A stretch of DNA of 64,000 nt, taken from the NCBI RefSeq assembly GCF_033439725.1, contig NW_026944391.1, positions 1,178,001 to 1,242,000 on the forward strand, written 5' to 3'. The stretch is from Neurospora tetraspora (lineage: Eukaryota; Ascomycota; Sordariomycetes; Sordariales; Sordariaceae). The notes below the pieces were generated by a model. It ran no database searches, had not been told where the DNA came from, and saw nothing but the letters and a program-made list of their open reading frames with translations. This document shows positions 56,244 to 64,000 of the stretch, one piece after another (positions within the stretch are counted from its first letter, which is position 1; every line of letters begins with the position of its first letter). The position numbers and the translations under genes are program-made.

Positions 56244-57306
56244 GTTCTCTACGTAGGCAAAGAGAAGTCCGGGATATGGGCCTGGACGGATAGAAGACCT
56301 GGACTAAGGTATACAGTGTCTGGGGACGGGATTACGGAATAGGGGTAAGAGATGGACTTGGGAAGGAAAAATGAGGGTGATTGAGGACTTGAGGGACATG
56401 ATTGGGGGTTGGCGTCGTTGCTTGCTTGCTTTCCTAGATACCCATTTGCTTTTTTCGGCACTTCCTTTTCGCATAGGCACCTACAGAGAGGTTGTAGGTA
56501 GTAATCCAGTCCATATTAACCCAAACCCACGGTGCTCTCGAGCTTTTTGTGATGTTCTGTGATTTCTTGAAAGCTTTTCTCTCCCACAAGTGACCGATAC
56601 GTCCACCACAGATCTTGCCGAGTTGTATGGGGCATGAGGTTTTCGAAGTTGAAAGTCGGTAATAAATTCGGTCTGGGTTTCCCGAGGGGGTGTCAGTGCA
56701 TGGTGACTCGGTTGGACTAGGTGGATCTGCCAGCTGAGCAGTCGAAGTTGCGTTGCTGCATCGTTCGAGTCAGCACTTAGTGGGCACCTGCAAAAGGAGT
56801 GTTTGTTTACTTACCTGACGCTTCCATAAGTCTCTCAGAGCATAGAGGCCCTTCCAGCCTCTGATCGCGATAATGACTATCGACCAAGGCTTGCGTTCGA
56901 CTAGGTAGAGCACCGGAGAAGCCGTCCATCGGTCTCTCATCACTGCACGCCTGGAAGTGTGGAAGCATGGAACTTAACCGAAGCAAAAGCTACCTAGGCG
57001 CGAAAAATCAGCACCGAGAGAAAGGACATCAAGCCGGACCAGGCACGTCCGTCGCGTCCACCGCTTGCGGAAGGTGCGAAAAAGACCAACCCGACGGGAA
57101 TCGGAAAGTGCAAACGGGGTATGTAAGTCCCCAAGTCCCGTCCATTTACTGCAGTGGATTATGCCACTCGTCCTCATCTACCTACTCATCCAACGAAACA
57201 ACTGGAACTGACCGCAAAAAAGAACAAAGAATATCCAATCCATGGCAAACAACAACGGCCGCCATGGCAAGCGTCAAAAGGAAAAACGCAAAAAAGAAAT
57301 CAATAA
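56244..57306. other. Intergenic between Tos1 pseudogene C and tRNA-Ser
   Basis: GC-normal, no gene recognised. It probably includes the old 3' untranslated region of the pseudogene. Confidence 0.5.
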
Positions 57307-57403
57307 CGACGCGAGCAGGATTTGAACCTGCGCCTCCGAAGAGATTTGATAGACCTCGACACTAGTTCGAGTCAAACACCTTAGGCCACTCGGTCATCGC
57401 GCC
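57307..57403 (-). tRNA. tRNA-Ser(CGA) with 15-nt intron
   Basis: A 97-nt class II tRNA on the minus strand. The acceptor GGCGCGA pairs with TCGCGTC, the D arm contains CCGAGTGG, the anticodon stem TTTGA pairs with TCAAA, the long variable arm is TCTCTTCGGAG-like as required for Ser, and the T arm is GCAGG/CCTGC around TTCAAAT. The 22-nt anticodon loop contains CGA with intron CTAGTGTCGAGGTCT at the canonical site. Intron TCGAG pairs with loop CTCGA. tRNA-Ser(CGA) also carries an intron in yeasts. A T-rich terminator follows in the minus-strand direction (A-rich + strand at about 57289-57299). Confidence 0.92.
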
Positions 57404-58303
57404 TTTAGTTTTTCTGTTTATTGGTAAGAAAACCTTGGCAGAAGTGGACTTATGAACCACGAATGGGTATCACCACCACCAATATAAAATGCCCTGGATG
57501 ATGGGGATCGGGTTGGTCAGTCACTCGCTCTTTTCATCGGGTTCTATCTCTGCTTTTTTCGTGATGAAGTGTTTTTTGTGATATTTCTTTCCAAGTGCAA
57601 TCAAATGATGTGTTTTTAGAAAAGGTTGGGTGCAGATGGGATTGAGAGGGGGTGGTATCTGCGATCTCTTGTCGTTGGTCCCGGGGGGGGGGGGGGATAT
57701 GAGGCATGTAATTTTTCGCGGTTGCAATTGGACACACAAAGTTGGCAGAACTCTATTTGTTACCTATACAAGCCTTTACTCTATTCCATGCGTGGATTTA
57801 TTCTTGGGCTCTACTAGGGGCGCACTAGTCCTTTTGTTCGGGGCGTACTAGTCTACTAGGGGTTAGGGTTCTGTGTGTGTAAACATCAGAGAGTATTTTC
57901 GGTGATACAGTCCATAGTGTTGATAATCATATAAAAGACGGGTCGTACTCGCTAGCCGCCCAGCCAGCCGCCCAGCCTAGCCTAGCCGCCTAGACCTAGT
58001 TGCACGTACGTGCCTCCTTCTTTTTGATACATTACTATTATTATCGCTAGTTAATAAAGATCATAGAATTAATTAAAAAATTACACTCTATAGAAATCTC
58101 TATACAAATCAATGTACATCAATTCTAAACTATCTTGAATAGTATCTACACATAATGCGCTATAGTATTAATATACGCTAGCGGTCGTTTAAATGTACTC
58201 GAGTACGCTGGAGTACTCTAGAGGTCTCGAATGCTCTAGAGGGATTTATACATATAATAATAGACAAACTGCTAGAATTGTCATTTTTAAACGGTTAAAC
58301 CTC
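57404..58303. other. Transition from genic DNA to AT-rich repeat block
   Basis: No gene. It contains a 14-G homopolymer (57683-57696), short direct repeats around CACTAGTCC/GTACTAGTC and CTACTAGGGG (57811-57865) and a CAGCC/TAGCC-rich stretch (57955-58000). Composition becomes AT-rich after about 58030. The short repeats may be the end of the adjacent MULE, but no matching partner was found on its other side. Confidence 0.5.
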
Positions 58304-60600
58304 ACAGACCCAATACTCTAGCAATCGATTTAGAGACTCTACCGCTCCTTATCCTCTTAATACCTCTAGCTGGCTCCGGGGTAGGCGAACGTATTGCAGT
58401 AGCCTTCTTGTGGGCGGGAGGTTCGTCTTTATCGGAAGAAGTAAATAGATTAATTAACTCTCCTTCTCTCTTATCCTCTTTATCCTTATTAATTACTTCC
58501 TCCCCTTCCTCGTTATTATTGCTAGATCCCATCGCCAGAGGGTCGACTGAGCTCAGAAACTAGCTATTTAGCTCATCCCTAACTATCTCCGCTACTAAAG
58601 AACGTATTATAGTATGTTGATTGCGTGTAGGGAGTTCCTCGTCGTCGGATACCTCCTTCTCTCCCTCGTAATTAGAATCTAGCTCCTATCTAGAGAGGTA
58701 GCAGCGTACGCTCTCCTTCAACCGTGGAATATTACCTTTCGATAGAGGTGGCTTCTTGCTCCCTTTCTTCTTACCCCCCTTCTTTTTTGTTGCCTTCTCT
58801 TTATCCTTCTATTTATCCTTCTTTGTTGCCTTCTTTTTACCCTTCTTTATCTTCTTAGTCTTTTTAGCCTTTTTAAGAGCAGGGAGGACAGCGTATTCTA
58901 TTAGTATAGCAACCGCAGTATTTTTCTTAGGACGGCTACGAAGGCGCTTAGCAATCTTAGGCTGTAGAATATAGATATATAGGTCGTCGTTATTGAGGAA
59001 CCTTTAGAGGTGCTAGTACTTATAAATATAACTAAATCGAAGAGGCCGGTCGATTTCGAAAAGGTTATAAATATCGTAGCGGTAAGAGATACCGTATTAT
59101 TGAGTAACGTTGCAATTATTAACATTAAAGCAGTAAAAATCTATATTAGGATCCTTTTTCTTTCGATCAAATACAATTTGAGCGTATCGATACTCATAAA
59201 AAAGAAGGTCTAAGCACTTATAAGAAACCCTTACAGCCACATTCCCCATATAAGGTCACACCATAAAGTCCCTCCTAATTCTCGTCTCTTCGTTAGCTAC
59301 CTTATATTCCTAAACTTTCTATTATTTAATAAACATCTCTTAAACGGCTATAACTAAACTATAGAGGTCTGAACAGCTTGTAAGAATAAAGCTTTTAATA
59401 CTCATATTAGCCGATTCTATAGGGGAGGTAACAATAGTACTAAAATTGAAGTATTTACTAATAAAGTAGCGTGCCCATTATTATTTAATAAGCATCTAAA
59501 CCTTCTAGAAGTAACGTAAAATTAAAGGTTAATTTGTAAACTCCTTCTTAAGTACTTACTAAGTATCCTAAAATTCTATTTTAATTTTTAAATACGTAAT
59601 GACCTTCTACATTTCGAATATACTTATTAGGGTATATGGAATGACCTTCTTTTCAATAATAGAGGTATTATTACTGCCCATAGTTTAGGTAATTTCTAAA
59701 CGGGTACTACGTAATATTGCTTAATTTGTAGTATTGAGTTCCTTATTTCTTTCATCCTTATTATCCTTCTCTTCGTCTAATAAGAACTCTTTATCGTTAG
59801 AATTATCGTCGTCTTTCTCTTTCTTCTACTTCTTCTTACTATTTAATAGTACGTTCTTATAAATATAAAAGATGCAAAGTTATTATTGGATTTTAGGGAA
59901 TACTCTTAATATAGCCGCCTTTATTTTTTTATTGTAATTAGTAATAATAATAGCGGGTTCAAAGATATTATAGCGGTTGCGAAGGTTTTTAATACCTTTT
60001 ATTAAGAAGGTAAACATTTTTTCCTTTTTATTATTAATAAGGCTAAAAATGGAGTTAAAGACTGTACTAATATTAGTCGTACTAGTAGTTTATATAAGAG
60101 GGAATTGCTAGCAGTTAATTAAGTAGGTATTATTTATATTAATTAGTTTTAGGTATCGTTTAATCCTATCCATCGTAGCTTTTAATACCTATAGAAGTAT
60201 AATAAATTATTTATCTTATTAGAAAAGAATTAATTAAGTAAATAGAAAGATAAGAAGATTATTTATAAGGTTCGTTATTATATTATTGTAAATAGCTTAA
60301 TATAGGACATCGGTACTATTAAAGCTACGAATAAGGGCAATAATCGGTCTATAGCTATTAAAAAACTCTATACGCAAGCGCGCTCTAGCGTTATATATAT
60401 CCCTTCTTATAAGGAATATATTTTCAAACTATTCGTCGATTATAGCGCCAATCTTCCTAGCTCGAATGGCGCTGTAGTGAGAAGTAGTCTCGATAACCTC
60501 TCGTACTTCGTTTGTAAGGCCAAACTTACGGAGCTAGTATTACGCGAAGACGTGCTTTATAAGTGATGCTAATAGAGAATGAGAAAGTAAGCAACTGGTT
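58304..60600 (-). mobile_element. RIP-degraded Mutator-like (MULE) transposase gene
   Basis: Reading the minus strand gives the fungal MULE transposase order, broken by stops. An N-terminal part has HYSAIRARKIGAIIDE..DIYNARARLRIEFFNSYRPIIALIRSF (about 60480-60310). The catalytic-core remnant is IKNLRNRYNIFEPAIIIT(N)YNKKIKA..RVFPKIQ..LCI (about 59990-59870). Next comes WARYFISKYFNFSTIVTSPIESANMSIKS and DLYSLVIAV (about 59500-59350). The Cys-containing C-terminal knuckle region has CFNVNNCNVTQxYGISYRYDIYNLFEIDRPLR (about 59150-59030). A Lys-rich linker follows (KKAKKTKKIKKGKKK), then an acidic tail ending SKSIARVLGL at 58304. Each segment matches MULE proteins in order; family naming is from memory. 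The element ends (inverted repeats) were not found. Damage is milder than in the left block. Confidence 0.75.
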
Positions 60601-63600
60601 GTTGGATAGAGTAATAGTACGTAACGATTGGCAACAGTCTTATTAAAGGAAGCGAAGATAATAACTATTGAGAGCCTTAACTTAGAACCTTACATACGAC
60701 TTCATAGAGCGTAAGTAAAATAGATAATAGGTTATAAAGTAATAATTAATTAATGTGTTAGTTTTAATAGAAACTAATAGGGTAAGTACTCTTATATACC
60801 GTAATATACTTAAATAAGTATAATTATACTTGACTTAATATATATTATAATAGAGTAGAGATATTTAAATACCGCTTAGACAATTTCTTGATATTTCCCC
60901 TTTTAAAGAAGGAGAAAAATATTTACTATTTATTAATAAGAACGCTAAATATAAATAGATTATAAAGGTTATCGTCCTTCTTCTTAATATTATTTATTAT
61001 TTCAATATCTATCCTAATAAATTTAATTATTATAAATATTAAATTTAATATTTAACCGCATTTATATTTTTTATAGAAGAATACTATATATTTATTAGAA
61101 TTATTATTATAATATCCAATTTTCGTAACCAAAACCTCTAAGAATACTATATAATAATTATACCATCCTCCGTTAATAAGCGTCGTAATCTTCCTAAAAT
61201 TCGCGACGGTTTTTATTAAAATATAAGAAAGTACTACCCTTACAACGAAAGCGCTTACAATTAGTAGAAGGGGAATCTTCTTTAATCCGCTAAATCTCCG
61301 GTATTCGGTAACGAAGCGAGCGGATTTTAAATAAAGTACTAAAGCGGGAGGTAAATTAAGCGGATATTATATTAAATTAGATAATATATAGTAATATACC
61401 GGACCGAATAAAGTAAAGTAATATAAAAATCAGTAATACGCCTAATTAAAAATTAAGGAGAGTAGAAGTTTAATATTAAATGCGTTGAGTTTATATTTCC
61501 TTTATTTGTTTATTTATTTTAATTATTTTATTACGTAGTTCTTCTACTACAATTAATTAATAATAATTGGAATTAACTAAGTTATCCTGTAGAGAAGATA
61601 AATTCTATTTAAATTTAGTAAGAATATTAATATAATTAATAAATTGAATAGGAATATTAATAATAGTATTAATAATACGCTTACCTTTAACTATATTAAT
61701 TTACGTATAATATAAATATCTTAAGCGCGCTAAGAGACTACCAATCTATTCGTTGAAACTACCCTTATAATTATAATATTAGAGGGCGAGTAGTTGAGCG
61801 CGGGAAGGGATATAATTAACGAGTATAAGGTTATTATCGTCGTGCAATTTAATAGTTTTCTCTAAGGTTATTTTTATATTGCAATATAATATAATTTGAA
61901 AGAAAGCCCGTAGATTAGTAAATTTACTCTCGTATTTTTCAATTTTATTGTAATAATTTTGAATAATAGTATCAACCTTATCGCGTAGCTTCTAAAACTC
62001 CGCATTTATTATAAGGTCGAATATTTTATAATTTTTATTAAATATAAAAAGATACCGTATTTCTAATTGGGTAGACCTTACCGACCGAGCTCTCTTCGGT
62101 AATGTTTCCCATATAGGCGCAAACTTTAGTAGCGTTAGCGAAGGGCTTACGCGGATTCTTACGAATTAGGGAAGGTTTAACATTTATAATATTAATTAAA
62201 ATTATGGGATTACAAAGAGTATTACGCTTATACTTAATATGGTACCCGAATTAACGCTACTCTTACGTATTACAAAATTCGAAGTCGTTAAAATCAATTA
62301 CGTAACTAATAGAATAAATAGGTTATATAGGAAGACTAATACTATTATTAAAATGGTCGTTAATAATACGAATACTTAATAGGACTTTATTATACTAAAA
62401 TTGTTAAAAGATTACACTTTTATACATATAAGAAATTATATGGATTCGGGTAAAAGTAGATGATATAAAAGAGTTATATACTACAGTATAAAAGTTACTA
62501 TAATCGTTCGTAAAATAGTCCTACCAAATACCGAATTTATTATAAAGGATGATGCTATTAAGTTTTGGGGATGTGAAAATTACCGTAGTATAATAGTTAG
62601 AGCTACTAATAGTATATAAAATCGCTTGGTCCAAATCGATTGGACGCTAATACGTTTAATAGTATTGTAAAGAACGGAAGCGAAGCGATTATTATAATAT
62701 ACGAATAAATATTAAATTATTATAAGAGGTACTTAATAATGGGTAACTTTTTTACCAATTTTAGTATTCTTAATTATAATACTATTAAATGCGTAAATTT
62801 TATTGCGCGAAGGAAGACGGGTATAAGGATTGAAATCACTCGAAATAATACTTATACTATTAATATAGTTAATTATATCCTAAAAGCGAATATAATTAAA
62901 GAAGGTTATAAGGGCTTAATTACTTATAGTAATAATATTAATAGCAATAAAGGTTAGAACGACGATATAAAGGCTATTACAACCTATATTAACAATCTTA
63001 TCCTCGATACCCTCCTTATAAAGGCGATTAAAGTATATAATTAAATTAATAAAAGTAGGGAAGGGATTATTTAGTTCGATTACTAATATAATTGAGCGGA
63101 GATCGTTATTTAGCGTACTTAGTTCGCTATCCGGATTACTATTCTAAATAATTTCGTTAGTAACCTTAGTATAAGGGTAATTAAATTGCAGAATAATTAT
63201 TTTAGCATCGTATTCTACTATAAAAGTAGGATTGAGGGCGAAATAATATAAAATAATTAATTAATAAATATAATAAATAATGAATATAATTATAAAACCG
63301 AGCAATTATAAGAATAAGGCTATTTATAAGGGTTTTTTAATAAAGAAGGAAGGTTTTAAGCAAATTGAAAAAGTTATATACGTATTAAGAACCTTCGACC
63401 CTATTTAAATTTATACTCCTTTAATTGCCTACCGGGTCTTGTAATTACTTTATTACTTTATCTAATTATAACTACCTAATTCTAGTAGCCTTGGGTGCGC
63501 GTATTAGAATTACCTATTTAAAATAAAAGAATAAATAAAAGAAATACCTACGATACCTAATATACTATAAATCGGCGGTATGAATTTAATAATCTTACTA

Positions 63601-64000
63601 CGACTTCGATTTTAAAAGCGCGAAGTCTTATTAATCCTAATAAAATACTTATAGAAACGATAGGAAAAAGAATAAAATTGAAATTAAGAGATAAAATAAT
63701 AGAAGGAAAATATTTCTAAACTTCCATATTAAACGGTCTTCGCCTTTTCTCCCTTCTTTTTATTAAAAAAATTATTACCCTAAACGTTAAGGTTGATTAA
63801 GTACGGCCCGATTTATAAGTTAGACGCTAAACTATTTTCTTTCGAATACCCCGGAATAGTAATTCTAATAATTATTTAATATTAAATTCTTTGACCTTTT
63901 TTTTTTAACATTTCTTATTAATTCGGAACGCAATTCCTATATATTATCTTTATCCTAATATCCGGCCTATCTAACGAAATATTTAACGTCCTTCGGTCCT
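60601..64000. repeat. AT-rich RIP-mutated repeat block, unclassified
   Basis: No intact gene. The minus strand between about 61860 and 61150 has a coding-like ghost (LHDDNNLILVNYIPSRAQLLAL, GSFNE, GSLLARLRYLYYT and KEDSPSTNCKRFRCKG), and near 62160-62050 KPSLIRKNPRKPFANATKVCAYMGN. I could not name the protein. The open frame at 62739-62957 (+, 72 codons) is AT-driven (Ile/Asn/Tyr-rich) and not called as a gene. The element continues beyond the window. Confidence 0.5.

Noticed and set aside
57840-57870. TTAGGG-like sequence (GGGGTTAGGGTT) suggesting telomere repeats
   Set aside because: Only about one and a half units; a similar chance copy occurs near 13788. No array.
58756-58974. 72-codon + strand hydrophobic frame
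   Set aside because: Antisense to the Lys-rich linker of the MULE transposase (AAG/AAA runs read as Phe/Leu).
62739-62957. 72-codon + strand frame in the AT-rich block
   Set aside because: Asn/Ile/Tyr-rich composition expected of RIP-mutated DNA; no domain or neighbours supporting a gene.
1-64000. CRISPR arrays, operons or bacterial-type regulatory sites
   Set aside because: The window is eukaryotic fungal DNA; no regularly spaced repeats of that kind were seen.

Overview
The window looks like a filamentous ascomycete of the Sordariales, most probably Neurospora or a close relative. The evidence is short spliceosomal introns (54-93 bp) with GT..AG ends and CTAAC-type branch sites, protein families typical of Sordariomycetes, nuclear tRNAs with introns, and two kinds of DNA. 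A GC-balanced gene-rich core (about 5.1-52.2 kb and 56.2-58.0 kb) is flanked and interrupted by AT-rich, TpA-rich blocks. In those blocks transposon reading frames survive only as ghosts with TAG/TAA at many codon positions, the footprint of repeat-induced point mutation (RIP). All gene names come from reading the translations; no search was run.

Layout. 1-5.15 kb: RIP-degraded retroelements, a Ty3/gypsy chromovirus pol with chromodomain (1-2.78 kb) and a separate LTR (4.86-5.15 kb). 5.95-6.35 kb: a small terminal-inverted-repeat element (MITE). 7.0-43.2 kb: housekeeping genes. These are a very long E(z)/SET-7-type H3K27 methyltransferase (-), a Pil1/Lsp1 eisosome core protein (+), tRNA-Val(TAC) (-), a mitochondrial ribosome recycling factor (+), a mitochondrial ribosomal small-subunit-type protein (-), WDR6/Rtt10 (-), a Sur7/PalI-family membrane protein (-), a 6.4 kb stretch with no convincing gene, phosphatase PP-Z (+), tRNA-Arg(ACG) (+), an Lsm-fold NAA38/Mak31-like NatC subunit (-), and the Rad2/XPG nuclease (+). 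44.0-56.2 kb: three paralogues of a secreted Tos1/Yjl171c-type cell-wall protein. Two are intact and divergent; the third is a pseudogene with a 34-nt net deletion, a nonsense codon and a 3.9 kb inverted-repeat element inserted in its last exon. 57.3 kb: tRNA-Ser(CGA). 58.3-64 kb: a RIP-damaged Mutator-like (MULE) transposase and further degraded repeats.

How the genes relate. Pil1 and Sur7 both belong to eisosome/MCC plasma-membrane domains. Two genes serve mitochondrial translation, two affect tRNA or N-terminal protein modification (WDR6, NAA38), one makes facultative heterochromatin and one does nucleotide-excision repair. The Tos1 cluster is the only clear tandem family expansion and sits next to the AT-rich block.

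Most worth a second look: (a) the 3.9 kb element in the third Tos1 gene, with inverted repeats and an apparent 8-bp target duplication, whose ends resemble those of the MITE 46 kb away; (b) a reading frame that stays open in the NAA38 frame for 173 and then 71 codons beyond two successive stops; (c) the very long low-complexity tail of the SET-7-type protein; (d) intron differences among the Tos1 paralogues.
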